DNA from: Chelativorans sp.
Lineage (GTDB): Bacteria; Pseudomonadota; Alphaproteobacteria; Rhizobiales; Rhizobiaceae
Direction: 5' to 3'
DNA length: 64,000 bases
Assembly: GCF_031180965.1 (NCBI RefSeq)
Contig: NZ_JAPSLH010000025.1
Coordinates: forward strand, 1 to 64,000
Under the pieces are notes generated by a model that saw nothing but the letters and a program-made list of their open reading frames with translations, had not been told where the DNA came from and searched no databases. Positions 8,191 to 17,172 of this stretch are shown piece after piece. The position numbers and the translations under genes were made by a program. Positions within the stretch are counted from its first letter, which is position 1. Each line of letters starts with the position of its first letter.

Positions 8191-9384
8191 CTACTCGGCT
8201 GCGCTGCGCTGCGCGGCCTGGGCGGCGATGTAGCGACGGATCCGCGCTGCCGCTTCGCGCAGGACCGGCTCCTCCTGGCACATGGAGACGCGCAGATGGC
8301 CTTCCGCAGAAGCGCCGAAACTGCCGCCGGGCATAACCGCAACCTTCTCCGCCTCAAGCAGGCCGAAGGCGAAGGCCTCGGCGTCGGGGTTTACCTGTGA
8401 GATGTCGAGCATGACATACATGCCCCCCTCCGAGCCGCGCACACCGACATTGTTCGTGCCATGCATGGCCTCCAGGAATACCTTCCGGCGGGCGGCGTAG
8501 CGCTCCGCGATCTCGGCGACGCCATAGCCGTTTTCCACGGCCGCAATGGCGGCGCGGGAGACGAAGTCCACCATGCCGTAGCTCGACACGATGTTGAGGC
8601 TGGTCAGATGGCGGATCACGTCGGCGGGGGCGGTGAGCCAGCCGACGCGCCAGCCGGTCATGCCGTGGCTTTTCGAGAGCGAATTGACGACGAGGGTGCG
8701 CTCCTTCATGCCTGGCAGGGAACGGGCCGAGACATGCTCGCGCTCGGCGCGCAAGGTCCAATAGACCTCGTCGGAGACGAGCCAGAGATCATGCCTGCGG
8801 CAGATCTCGGCGATCGCCTCCACTGTCCGGCGCGAATAGACCGCCCCCGTCGGATTGTTGGGCGAGTTGACGAGGATCATCTTCGTCTCCGGCCGCATGG
8901 CGGCCTCGATCGCCTCCGGCCGGGGCTCAAACCCGTCTTCCGGGCGCGTGTCGATCTCGGTGAAAGCAGCACCGGCGGCTCGCACCGTGCCCGGATAGGT
9001 GGCGTAGTAGGGCGACATGATGATGGCATGGCTGCCGGGGTCAAGCACCGCCTGGCAGGCAGCAAAAAGAGCGCCTTGGCCGCCCTGCGTGACGATCACC
9101 TCCTCCGGCGTGGTATCGGCGCCCGTACAGTCGGCGGACAGCCGCGCCAGCACTTCACGCAGCCGCGGCAGGCCGGGAAGCTGAACATAGTGATGATGCC
9201 CGCTCTGCACGGCTGCCACACAGGCGGCGACCGTCTCGGCGGGCGTATCGAAATCATGGTCGCCGACGGAAAGCATGAGGATGTCCTCGCCGGCCTGTTT
9301 GCGGGCGAGCGCGGCAAAGTGAACCTCCCATCCGTCCTTGCCGGAAGGCATGATGCCGGTAATACGTTTTGATGTGGTGGGCAT
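8191..9384 (-). CDS. Class I/II pyridoxal-phosphate aminotransferase (aspartate/arginine:pyruvate type)
   Basis: A 397-residue fold-type I aminotransferase. The substrate-binding motif NSPNNPTG (173-180), cofactor Asp205 in SDEVY, Schiff-base Lys238 in SLSKSHGMTGWR, and the C-terminal Arg segment LRVSM are all seen. The wording near the active site recalls arginine:pyruvate transaminases (AruH) as much as aspartate aminotransferases. The ATG at 9384 follows GAGAG. The gene lies downstream of the co-directional XRE-cupin regulator gene (119 bases between). The substrate is unknown. Confidence 0.85.
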   Translation of the reverse strand: MPTTSKRITGIMPSGKDGWEVHFAALARKQAGEDILMLSVGDHDFDTPAETVAACVAAVQSGHHHYVQLPGLPRLREVLARLSADCTGADTTPEEVIVTQGGQGALFAACQAVLDPGSHAIIMSPYYATYPGTVRAAGAAFTEIDTRPEDGFEPRPEAIEAAMRPETKMILVNSPNNPTGAVYSRRTVEAIAEICRRHDLWLVSDEVYWTLRAEREHVSARSLPGMKERTLVVNSLSKSHGMTGWRVGWLTAPADVIRHLTSLNIVSSYGMVDFVSRAAIAAVENGYGVAEIAERYAARRKVFLEAMHGTNNVGVRGSEGGMYVMLDISQVNPDAEAFAFGLLEAEKVAVMPGGSFGASAEGHLRVSMCQEEPVLREAAARIRRYIAAQAAQRSAAE

Positions 9385-9503
9385 GGTGGCTCTCGATCGG
9401 GAGGCGCGTGTCGAGGCGCAGTTTTGCGTCCTCTGGTTACAGCCGTTCGTCTCCGCGACGATAAATGTCAACCCCGTGGCCCAACGATCCGGCCACGGCT
9501 GTG

Positions 9504-10103
9504 TCAGCAGACCGGGGGAGAGACGATCCAGATGACAACGGCCGGCTCCTCCGCAGGGTTGCGCCAGCGGAACGCCTCGCCGCGCACGCAGAAGCTATCT
9601 CCAGGGGCGAGCCGATACCATTCGTCCGCCACTTCGATCTCCAGCGCGCCGGAAACAACATAGCCCGCCTCCTCCGCCCCGCGCTGCCGCGGCTGGGGCA
9701 GGGCCGTGCCGCCGGCGAACTCGCACCGGATCATCTTGAAGCGCCCGCCAAGATCGGGAGAAAGCAACTCCTCCAGCACGCCCATCTGGCCACCGGCAAG
9801 CCGCCGGCGCCGGTCGGCGCGGACGACGACCTGCCACTCCTTTTCATCCGGAGCCGCCGGGGTGAAGAAGAAGCTCACGGGCACCTTGAACTGGGTCGCG
9901 AGCGCCCGCAGGTCGTTCAGACTGGGTAGCGATATGCCGCGCTCCACCTGGCTCAGCCAGCCGACCGAGCGGCCGAGCTGGGCTGCAACTCCGGCGAGCG
10001 TCAGGCCGCGCGCCTTGCGCAGCCTGCGGATATCGGCAGCCAGAAGACGGAGCGCGCTGGCCTTCAGCTCGGTTTCCGCGCTTTCGGAAAGAGAAGTGGA
10101 CAT
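9504..10103 (-). CDS. XRE-cupin transcriptional regulator
   Basis: A 199-residue regulator. Residues about 18-75 form an XRE helix-turn-helix with IRRLRKARGLTLAGVA, a recognition segment SVGWLSQVERG and SLNDLRALA. Residues about 115-195 form a cupin sensor domain ending EPAVVIWIVSPP. Regulators of this build often control amine, polyamine or amino-acid catabolism. A perfect 7-base inverted repeat lies 6-23 bases upstream of the start (10109-10126), a natural autoregulatory operator that would also cover the promoter of the divergent nitroreductase gene. Likely targets: itself, the downstream aminotransferase and the nitroreductase. Confidence 0.88.
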   Translation of the reverse strand: MSTSLSESAETELKASALRLLAADIRRLRKARGLTLAGVAAQLGRSVGWLSQVERGISLPSLNDLRALATQFKVPVSFFFTPAAPDEKEWQVVVRADRRRRLAGGQMGVLEELLSPDLGGRFKMIRCEFAGGTALPQPRQRGAEEAGYVVSGALEIEVADEWYRLAPGDSFCVRGEAFRWRNPAEEPAVVIWIVSPPVC

Positions 10104-10108
10104 CGTGA

Positions 10109-10126
10109 AATTTCCCTCTGGAAATT
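10109..10126. promoter_or_regulatory. Candidate operator of the XRE-cupin regulator
   Basis: AATTTCC (10109-10115), spacer CTCT, GGAAATT (10120-10126): a perfect dyad in the divergent intergenic region, just outside the regulator's start codon. XRE proteins bind such short dyads as dimers. Confidence 0.5.
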
Positions 10127-10229
10127 CATCAAAGCGGCCTGTATGAAAAAATCAAGCGGGATTTCATATATCTACCGGCCGCTATATCGCCTCCCTGCGC
10201 CCGGTTCCCTCCACCCGAGGACGGCGAAA

Positions 10230-10940
10230 ATGTTGGCACCGGACCAGAAATCAGTGGACGCGGAAGTTGTAGCCGCCGTCGACGAGGCTATCACCTCGCG
10301 GCGCTCGGTTCGCGCCTTCCTGCCCGTTCCGGTTGACGAGGATACGCTTCGGCAGATCCTGCAGGTTGCCTCCCGCGCCCCTTCGGGGACGAATATGCAG
10401 CCCTGGAAAGTCTACGTGACCACGGGCGAGACGAAGCAGCGAATCTCGGAAGCTATCCTCTCGTCCGGCATCCGCGCCGAAAAGGCGGATTGGGACGAGT
10501 ACAAGTACTATCCCGACACATTCTTCGAGCCCTATCTGTCACGCCGCCGGGCGGTGGGCTATTCGCTTTATGCCCTGCTCGGTATAGGCCGGCGCGAGGT
10601 GGATCGGATGCGCGCCCAGCACGACCGCAACTTTGTCTTCTTCGACGCGCCCGTTGGCATGATCTTCACCATCGACCGGAGGCTGAACAAAGGTTCCTGG
10701 ATCGACCACGGCATGTTTCTCCAGTCGATCATGATCGCTGCGCGGGCGAGGGGGCTGCACACCTGCCCGCAGGCCGCCTTTGCGCCCTATCACCGGCTCA
10801 TCCGCCCGCTGCTTGGCATTCCGGATGAGGAAGTGGTGGTGTGCGGGATGGCGCTCGGCTACGAGGACCCCTCCAGGCCGGAAAACCGGCTCAGGACCGA
10901 GCGCACGCCGCTGGAAGACTTCGTCACCGTCCTCGGCTGA
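10230..10940 (+). CDS. Nitroreductase family flavoprotein
   Basis: A 236-residue FMN-dependent nitroreductase-like protein. The N-terminal FMN phosphate-binding pattern SRRSVRAF (23-30) and the RAPSGTNMQPW segment (49-59) are typical, as is the C-terminal ALGYEDP region. I chose ATG 10230 after GAGGACGG; an upstream in-frame ATG at 10143 would place coding sequence next to the operator dyad and adds an atypical lead. The subgroup resembles RutE/BluB-like NAD(P)H-dependent oxidoreductases acting on nitro, quinone or enal substrates. Divergent from the XRE-cupin regulator, so probably controlled by it. Confidence 0.87.
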   Translation: MLAPDQKSVDAEVVAAVDEAITSRRSVRAFLPVPVDEDTLRQILQVASRAPSGTNMQPWKVYVTTGETKQRISEAILSSGIRAEKADWDEYKYYPDTFFEPYLSRRRAVGYSLYALLGIGRREVDRMRAQHDRNFVFFDAPVGMIFTIDRRLNKGSWIDHGMFLQSIMIAARARGLHTCPQAAFAPYHRLIRPLLGIPDEEVVVCGMALGYEDPSRPENRLRTERTPLEDFVTVLG

Positions 10941-11064
10941 GCACACGGCGGACCCTGCAACTTTACCAAAATGTAATCCGCCCGAAAGCGCGCCGTAATG
11001 TTCGGCGTGACACAACTGCGTGTCCCAGCCGCCGTCGGGGCGGCGCAACACGAGGAGTGAACGT

Positions 11065-11700
11065 ATGCTTCGCACGGTTCTTGTTTCCGCCATCGCCCTG
11101 TCCGTGGCCGCCGGCGCGGCAGCCCTGGCGCAGGACGCCCAACCGACTCAGCCGCCGGCCGCATCCGGGAACCAGAGCCCGGCCGCCTCGGGCAACCAGG
11201 CGCCCACCGCTACCGAAGGCGCCCAGCGCCGCACCGGCGGCGTCTTCGGTCGGCTGGACGCAGACGGCAACGGCACCATCGCCCGCGAAGAGCTCGGTGG
11301 CGACCGGCTGGAGATGCTGCGGGCGGCCGACGAAAACAATGATGGCACGCTGACGGAACAGGAACTCGTCACCTATCTGACGAACCGCGAGTTCCAGCGG
11401 CGCGCCGAGCGAACCGCGCGGCGGCTCGACATCGACGGGAACGGCACCGTGACCATCGCCGAGATCGAAGACCACCACAACAAGCGCTTCGCGCTCCTCG
11501 ACCGCAACAATGACGGTCAGCTGAGCCAGGACGAGCTTCGCCGCGGCGGGATGGGCAAGCGGGTCATGCATATGCGCCGCGGCGACGGCCCGCGTTTTGC
11601 CATGGGGCGTGGCGATGGCCCGCGCCACGAGTTTAGGCACCGCCGGATGGAGTCTGCCGCGCCGGGAACCCCTTCCGACGACACGCCGGCGCAAGAATAG
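11065..11700 (+). CDS. Secreted EF-hand calcium-binding protein
   Basis: A 211-residue protein with a signal peptide (cleavage probably after ALAQ, residue 23) and four EF-hand loops: DADGNGTIAREE (65-76), DENNDGTLTEQE (89-100), DIDGNGTVTIAE (122-133) and DRNNDGQLSQDE (146-157). All keep acidic residues at positions 1, 3 or 5, and 12, so four Ca2+ sites are plausible. A linker after the signal repeats AASGNQ, and the basic C-terminus repeats RGDGPR twice. Ribosome site CGAGGAG precedes ATG 11065. Probably a periplasmic calcium sensor or buffer. A strong terminator follows. Confidence 0.87.
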   Translation: MLRTVLVSAIALSVAAGAAALAQDAQPTQPPAASGNQSPAASGNQAPTATEGAQRRTGGVFGRLDADGNGTIAREELGGDRLEMLRAADENNDGTLTEQELVTYLTNREFQRRAERTARRLDIDGNGTVTIAEIEDHHNKRFALLDRNNDGQLSQDELRRGGMGKRVMHMRRGDGPRFAMGRGDGPRHEFRHRRMESAAPGTPSDDTPAQE

Positions 11701-11729
11701 CTGGCGCACTGAAGCGGCAGTGCTCCGAC

Positions 11730-11760
11730 TGGCCCGGCATTCCCTGCCGGGCCATTTTTT
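11730..11760 (+). terminator. Rho-independent terminator after the EF-hand gene
   Basis: A perfect 10-base stem TGGCCCGGCA / TGCCGGGCCA (11730-11739, 11745-11754) with loop TTCCC, followed by a run of six T. Textbook intrinsic terminator on the plus strand. Confidence 0.92.
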
Positions 11761-11769
11761 CGTCGGTCT

Positions 11770-12357
11770 CTAGCCGGCCGCTTCGTAACCCACTTCCTCG
11801 GCCGCATCGCAGAGCATGGTCCAGAAGGCGCGCGCGAAAGAACGGAAGACAAAGATGTCGAACTGGTCCGGACCGGTGCGTTGGATTTGCGCGAAAATCT
11901 CATGATGGGAGGTGGCGCGGGCTTCGGCCACCGGGAAAGCGGCCGGCGCGACGTCTACGGCGAAAAGCTTCGACAGCACCCATTCCGCGCGCGGGCCGGC
12001 GATGCGGAGCGCCGTGCGGCCATGCGACAGGTCGACCACCGTGCCCGTCTCGATAGTGATCGCAGCCGCCAGCCTTGCGGGCAGCTCGGCGCCGCCGCAG
12101 ACAAGGAAGCGCTCCGGAGCGATGGAGAAGGCCGAGGCTTCGGCGCTCACGGCACCGGCATTCGGCCTGGCGGAGAGCGAGAGGCCGGTCACCGCAGAAA
12201 TTGCTTCCGCCAGCGCGCCCTTCCGGCCGGGCCAGGCGGTGGCCTCCATGATCGAAGGTGGCGTGACCTCGCTCAGGCGCACGCCGGGTCCGGCACCCGG
12301 TCCGCCATGCATGCCCGGCCGGAAGGCGGCGCCCAGGGGAGAAAGGCGTTCAGCCAT
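11770..12357 (-). CDS. soxG: Sarcosine oxidase, gamma subunit
   Basis: A 195-residue gamma subunit of heterotetrameric sarcosine oxidase, which oxidises sarcosine to glycine with tetrahydrofolate as acceptor of the one-carbon unit. It has the family's GcvT/YgfZ-like fold pattern, including VDLSHGRTALRIAGPRAEWVLSKL near residue 110 and the HEIFAQIQ ... FDIFVFRSFARAFW C-terminal stretch. Last gene of soxBDAG; its start overlaps soxA by 8 bases, so translation is probably coupled. Confidence 0.93.
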   Translation of the reverse strand: MAERLSPLGAAFRPGMHGGPGAGPGVRLSEVTPPSIMEATAWPGRKGALAEAISAVTGLSLSARPNAGAVSAEASAFSIAPERFLVCGGAELPARLAAAITIETGTVVDLSHGRTALRIAGPRAEWVLSKLFAVDVAPAAFPVAEARATSHHEIFAQIQRTGPDQFDIFVFRSFARAFWTMLCDAAEEVGYEAAG

Positions 12358-15340
12358 GCATCCTCCTTCCTTCAGGGTCGAAGAAGTGGTGGCTGACGAT
12401 TTCCACGGGGCCGAAACGCCTGCGGAGCGGGTCCGACACGAAAGCGCGCGTGCCGTGGCGGGCCTTGCCGCCCTTCACCAGCGCCAGCCCGATATACTTC
12501 TGCAGAGCAGGGGAATAGCAGAACGCCGTCACGTGACCGATGCTTGCGCCGAGGTCATCCAGGCTGCCCTTCTCAACGATGTGCGCGCCACCGCCGAGCG
12601 GCTGGCCATCCAGCGAGATCAATCCCACGAGGCGGATGCGGTTCCTGTCGATCAGCCCCTCCCGGTCCATGAGAGCCGAGCCGACGAACGGCTTTTTCTT
12701 GGACAGCATCCAGTCGAGATAAAGGTCGCGCGCGGTGGTGCGGCCGTCCATCTCCGCGCCTGTCACATGGCCCTTCTCAATGCGTAGCGTCCCCAGCGCC
12801 TCCAGCCCGTAGGGCACGATCCCATAGGGTGCGCCCGCCTCGACGAGCGCCTCCCAAACATGCAGCCCATGGCCGGCGCCACAATAGACTTCATAGGCAA
12901 GCTCACCTGAGAAGGACAGGCGGCAGATCATCACCGGCACATCGTCGATGGCACCATGCACGATGCCCATGAAGGGCAGGGCGGCGTCGTCCAGGCCGGT
13001 ACCGGTGATGCAGGCCTCCAGCACCTTCCGTGCATTCGGGCCGGCGACCGAGGCGCCTGCCCACTGGTCGGTGACCGAGGTCAGATGCACCCGCAACTCC
13101 GGCCAGACGATATCGAGAAGGTATTCGAGATGTTGCATCACCTTGCCGGCATTGGCCGTCGTGGTGGTCATGAGGAAGTCATGCTCACCGAGCCGCCACG
13201 TCGTGCCGTCGTCGAGAACGATCCCGTCCTCGCGCAGCATCAATCCATAGCGCGCCTTGCCGATCGGCAGCGTCGAGAACACATTGGTGTAGACGCGGTC
13301 GAGAAACTCCGCCGCGTCCGGGCCCTTCACGGCGATCTTGCCGAGGGTCGAGACATCGCAGATGCCGACGGAGCGGCGGACCGCAGCAGCCTCGCGGATA
13401 TAGGCCTGCTCGACGGTTTCCCCGAGCTCGCCATAGATCATCGGCCGGTGCCAGAGCCCTGCCGGCATCATCCGCCCACCGCGTTCGACATGCCAGTCAT
13501 GCATGGGCGTCAGCCGGTCCGGCTTCAAGTGCCGGTGCGTCTCGGCGGCTAGCGAGCCAATCGAGACCGGTGCGAATGGCGGGCGGAAACGCGTCGCGCC
13601 GACACGGTCGATGGGCAGGCCGCGTGCCTCTGCCATGATGGCAAGGCCGGGCACGTTGGACGTCTTGCCCTGGTCGGTCGCCATGCCGAGCGTCGTATAG
13701 CGCTTCAGATGCTCGACCGAGACAAAGCCCTCGCGATGAGCCAGCCGGATATCATCCGCCGTCACGTCGTGCTGCAGGTCCACAAAGGCCTTGCCTTTGG
13801 CCTTGATCTCGAAAACCGGCGCCGGAAAAGGATCGAGCGTGGGGGAAGCCGCCTCTGGCAGCGCTGAGGAAGGGGCCTCCGCGCCGACGGCCGCGCTGCC
13901 TGCCCGGCGGCCTGCAGAGAGCGCCTCGGCCGTCGTCGCGGCGCCGGTCAAGGCGCCTGCGCCCAGCCAATCCTGGGTCGGCTCGGGCGGCAGGAACGCG
14001 CTGAGTTTCTCGTCCCAAACGGGGCTGCCTCCCGCCTGGCTGGCGAGATGGATCGCCGGCGACCAGCCGCCGGATACGGCAAGGCAGTCGACCTCGATCG
14101 GACGCACATCGCCGGACAGGCGTCCGGTCGCGGCGTCGAAGCGCTGCGCCGAAATCTTCGCCAACCGCTTGCCTGCCGTTCCTACCACGGCGTGCCCCGT
14201 GAGCGGCGCCACGCCGGCCTCCTCGGCCAGCTTCCGCGCGGCGGCCGATATGTCCTGGCGGACATCGATGATCGCGACAATGGCGGCGCCGGCCTTTCTC
14301 AGCGCGGCGGCGGCACGATAGGCGCTGTCATTGTTGGTGAAGACAGCGATCCTTTCCCCCGGCAGGACGCCGAATTCGTTCGCGTAGCGCATTGCCGCGC
14401 CCGCAAGCATCACACCCGGCCGGTCGTTTCCGGGAAAGACGATCGGCCGCTCGAGCGCGCCTGTCGCCAGCACGACCTTTGCGGCGCGGATCGACCAGTG
14501 GCGGTGCCGGGGAAGGCCCCTAGGCGCGGTCGCCAGGTGATCTGCCACGCGCTCCAGGGCGGCAAGATTGTTGCCGTCATAGTAGCCCCAGACGGTGGTC
14601 CGCGCGAGCAGGCGCACATTGTCCATCGCGGCGAGCTTCTCCGCCATCGCTTCCGCCCAGTCCGCCGCCGACACTCCGCCGATGGTCTCGCCCGACCAGT
14701 TCGCCGTGCCGCCGAGGCGCGGCTCCTGTTCCGCCAGGATAACGCGCTTGCCGGCCAGAGCGGCCGCTTCCGCGGCCATCAGACCGGCCGGGCCCGACCC
14801 TATCACCAGCACGTCGCAAAAGGCGTTCATGCGCTCGTAGCGCGCCGGGTCCTTCTCGTAGCCGGCGCGTCCAAGCCCTGCCGCGCGGCGGATGAAATGC
14901 TCGCAGAACATCCAGAACCGCGTGCCCTTAAGCGGGCCCATCACCGGCCCCATGAAGGTCTTGTAGTAGAAGCCGGCGCTGAAGAGCGGGCCCCCGAGCT
15001 GGTTCACCGCGTTCAGATCGAAATCGAGCGAGGGGAAGCGGTTCTGGCTGTCCGCTTCCAGCCCGTCATGGATTTCAAGCAGCGTGGCCGGAATGTTGGG
15101 TTCGCGCACGCCGTCCTTCAGAACGGTCACGAGCGCGTTCGGCTCGTCCACGCCGGCCGTGTAGACGCCGCGAGGCCGGTGATATTTGAAGGAGCGGCCG
15201 AAAAGCGTCACCCCATTTGCGAGCAGCGCGGAAGCAAGCGTGTCGCCGGCGTGCCCGGTATAGGCTTTCCCATCGAAGGTGAAGGAAATGGCGCGGCCGC
15301 GGTCGATCAGCCCGCCGCTCCGGGCGCGGCGCGGGCTCAC
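12350..15340 (-). CDS. soxA: Sarcosine oxidase, alpha subunit
   Basis: A 996-residue alpha subunit. The N-terminus (about 10-100) is the ferredoxin-like domain (FTFDGKAYTGHAGDTLASAL) but has no 2Fe-2S cysteine set, as is usual for this subunit. A Rossmann motif GSGPAGLMAAEAA near 177 binds the NAD+ that this family carries; the C-terminal part from about 600 is a GcvT-type folate-binding domain (LRIEKGHVTGAEMDGRTT). It works with SoxB (flavin), SoxD and SoxG to make glycine, peroxide and methylene-THF. The stop of soxD overlaps its start by 4 bases. Confidence 0.96.
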   Translation of the reverse strand: MSPRRARSGGLIDRGRAISFTFDGKAYTGHAGDTLASALLANGVTLFGRSFKYHRPRGVYTAGVDEPNALVTVLKDGVREPNIPATLLEIHDGLEADSQNRFPSLDFDLNAVNQLGGPLFSAGFYYKTFMGPVMGPLKGTRFWMFCEHFIRRAAGLGRAGYEKDPARYERMNAFCDVLVIGSGPAGLMAAEAAALAGKRVILAEQEPRLGGTANWSGETIGGVSAADWAEAMAEKLAAMDNVRLLARTTVWGYYDGNNLAALERVADHLATAPRGLPRHRHWSIRAAKVVLATGALERPIVFPGNDRPGVMLAGAAMRYANEFGVLPGERIAVFTNNDSAYRAAAALRKAGAAIVAIIDVRQDISAAARKLAEEAGVAPLTGHAVVGTAGKRLAKISAQRFDAATGRLSGDVRPIEVDCLAVSGGWSPAIHLASQAGGSPVWDEKLSAFLPPEPTQDWLGAGALTGAATTAEALSAGRRAGSAAVGAEAPSSALPEAASPTLDPFPAPVFEIKAKGKAFVDLQHDVTADDIRLAHREGFVSVEHLKRYTTLGMATDQGKTSNVPGLAIMAEARGLPIDRVGATRFRPPFAPVSIGSLAAETHRHLKPDRLTPMHDWHVERGGRMMPAGLWHRPMIYGELGETVEQAYIREAAAVRRSVGICDVSTLGKIAVKGPDAAEFLDRVYTNVFSTLPIGKARYGLMLREDGIVLDDGTTWRLGEHDFLMTTTTANAGKVMQHLEYLLDIVWPELRVHLTSVTDQWAGASVAGPNARKVLEACITGTGLDDAALPFMGIVHGAIDDVPVMICRLSFSGELAYEVYCGAGHGLHVWEALVEAGAPYGIVPYGLEALGTLRIEKGHVTGAEMDGRTTARDLYLDWMLSKKKPFVGSALMDREGLIDRNRIRLVGLISLDGQPLGGGAHIVEKGSLDDLGASIGHVTAFCYSPALQKYIGLALVKGGKARHGTRAFVSDPLRRRFGPVEIVSHHFFDPEGRRMHG

Positions 15341-15618
15341 GGTCGACCTCCGACCGCTCTCAAGGCAGCGCGGGCGAATGTCACCTCGTGGATTTCATGC
15401 GTGAGGGTGTCGCGCGTCACGATCAGATGCGCGCGGCAGCCAGCCGTATGCTGCCAGTATTCCCGGTGCGGTCCGGCAGGGTTGGGGCGATTATAGACAT
15501 AGTCGTGCCACGCCTTGATGTCGGTCGAGGCGGCATCGGGCCGCATGCGGGACGCATCGCCCTGATAGGAGAATTCCGACAGGTCGCGCGGGCCGCAATA
15601 GGGGCAGGAGATCAGCAT
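15337..15618 (-). CDS. soxD: Sarcosine oxidase, delta subunit
   Basis: A 93-residue delta subunit. The N-terminal CPYCG zinc ligands (Cys5, Cys8) and the C-terminal HTAGCRAHL segment are the hallmarks of the zinc-binding SoxD subunit. I chose ATG 15618, 10 bases after the soxB stop; longer upstream reading would run back into soxB. Ends with a 4-base overlap onto soxA. Confidence 0.94.
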   Translation of the reverse strand: MLISCPYCGPRDLSEFSYQGDASRMRPDAASTDIKAWHDYVYNRPNPAGPHREYWQHTAGCRAHLIVTRDTLTHEIHEVTFARAALRAVGGRP

Positions 15619-15628
15619 TCTTCTTCCC

Positions 15629-16885
15629 TCAATGCAGCTTCGGCGTGGGCCCCTGGCCCTTTTCGTCGATGATGATGCCGCGTTCGAAGCGCGAGAGCGT
15701 GTAGGGTGCGTTGATGGGGTGAGGCTCGTCCTTGGCGATGGTCCAGGCAAAGGAGAAGCCGGAAGCGGGCGTGGCCTTGAAGCCGCCATAGCACCAGCCG
15801 CAATTCAGATACATGCCAGGCAGCGGGCCCTTGGCGATGATGGGCGAGCCATCCATCGACATGTCCATCACGCCGCCCCAGGAGCGCAGCAGCCGCAGCC
15901 GCGCCACCGCAGGGAACATGGCCACGAACTCGCTCATCACCTCCTCGACGAGGGGCAGGTTGCCCCGCTGGGCATAGGAATTGTAGCCGTCCAGATCGCC
16001 GCCGAAGACCAGACCACCCTTGTCCGACTGGGACATATAAAGGTGCCCGCCGCCGAAGGTCACTACGCAGTCCACATAAGGCTTGATCGATTCGGAGACG
16101 AAGGCCTGCAGCACATGACTCTCGATCGGAAATTGCTCGATCCCCGCCAGCTTCAGGAGGCGGCTGGTGCTGCCGGCCACCGCCACGCCCACTTTCCCGG
16201 CGCGGATCTCGCCGCGCGTGGTGGAAACGCCGATGATCCTGTCGCCCTCGCGCAGGAAGCCCACGACCTCGCAGTTCTCGATGATGTCGACGCCCCGGCG
16301 GTCGGCGGCGCGCGCATAACCCCAGGCGACGGCGTCGTGCCGGGCGGTGCCGGCGCGCGGCTGCAGCAGCCCGCCCACGACGGGAAAACGCGCAGAGCCG
16401 GAGACGTCTACGCCCGGCACTTTCCGCGCGATCTCGGCCGGCGTGAGCCACTCAGCGTCCCCGCCGCCGTGCAGCATGGCGTTGCCGCGGCGGATATAGT
16501 CATCGGCCTGGGCCGGCGAATGCGCGAGGTTGAGGATGCCGCGCTGAGAGAACATCACATTGTAGTTCAGCTCGTGCGACAGGTTCTCCCACATCTTCAC
16601 TGAAAAATCATAGAAGCGGATGGATTCCGGCAGGAGGTAGTTGGAGCGCACGATGGTGGTGTTGCGGCCGATATTGCCTGAGCCCAGCCACCCCTTTTCC
16701 AGCACGGCCACATTGGTGATGCCGTGCTCCTTGGCGAGATAATAGGCCGTTGCCAGTCCATGCCCGCCGCCGATGATGATCACATCATAGGCAGGCTTCG
16801 GGTCCGGCTTGCGCCAGGCCGGCTTCCAGTCGCGATTGCCTGAAAATGCATTCCTGATGAGCGCGAGCGCCGAATATTCCGCCAT
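15629..16885 (-). CDS. soxB: Sarcosine oxidase, beta subunit
   Basis: A 418-residue flavoprotein subunit with an FAD dinucleotide motif GGGHGLATAYYLA (about 38-50) and NIGRNTTIVRSNYL, typical of SoxB where FAD and a covalently bound FMN are held. It is first in the soxBDAG operon; upstream lie about 287 bases up to the divergent HAD-UbiA gene, which must hold both promoters. The product supplies glycine and methylene-THF from sarcosine and so ends the demethylation route begun by the dimethylglycine-dehydrogenase-like enzymes elsewhere in the window. Confidence 0.96.
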   Translation of the reverse strand: MAEYSALALIRNAFSGNRDWKPAWRKPDPKPAYDVIIIGGGHGLATAYYLAKEHGITNVAVLEKGWLGSGNIGRNTTIVRSNYLLPESIRFYDFSVKMWENLSHELNYNVMFSQRGILNLAHSPAQADDYIRRGNAMLHGGGDAEWLTPAEIARKVPGVDVSGSARFPVVGGLLQPRAGTARHDAVAWGYARAADRRGVDIIENCEVVGFLREGDRIIGVSTTRGEIRAGKVGVAVAGSTSRLLKLAGIEQFPIESHVLQAFVSESIKPYVDCVVTFGGGHLYMSQSDKGGLVFGGDLDGYNSYAQRGNLPLVEEVMSEFVAMFPAVARLRLLRSWGGVMDMSMDGSPIIAKGPLPGMYLNCGWCYGGFKATPASGFSFAWTIAKDEPHPINAPYTLSRFERGIIIDEKGQGPTPKLH

Positions 16886-17172
16886 GCTTTCTCGCCGCCG
16901 TTGTTCCCCCGAGCCGGAAGCTATAGGGCAGTCGCGCGCGGGAAGGCAAATAATCCGCCATCGGTTTTCACATGAGCGACCGCGTACTGGACGAGGCGGC
17001 GCTCTTCCGGCATTTTAATCGATCTAGTAAGCCGCCGTAAACCACGGGGCCCGAAAGCGGCGCAAAGCGGACCTTGTCGGTCTAGGATTTTAGAGTTCCG
17101 AAGCGGTTCGACGATAAGACGGCCCAGAAGGGGGCATGAACCCCCGCGGGGGCATTTAGCTGGGGTTTTTGC

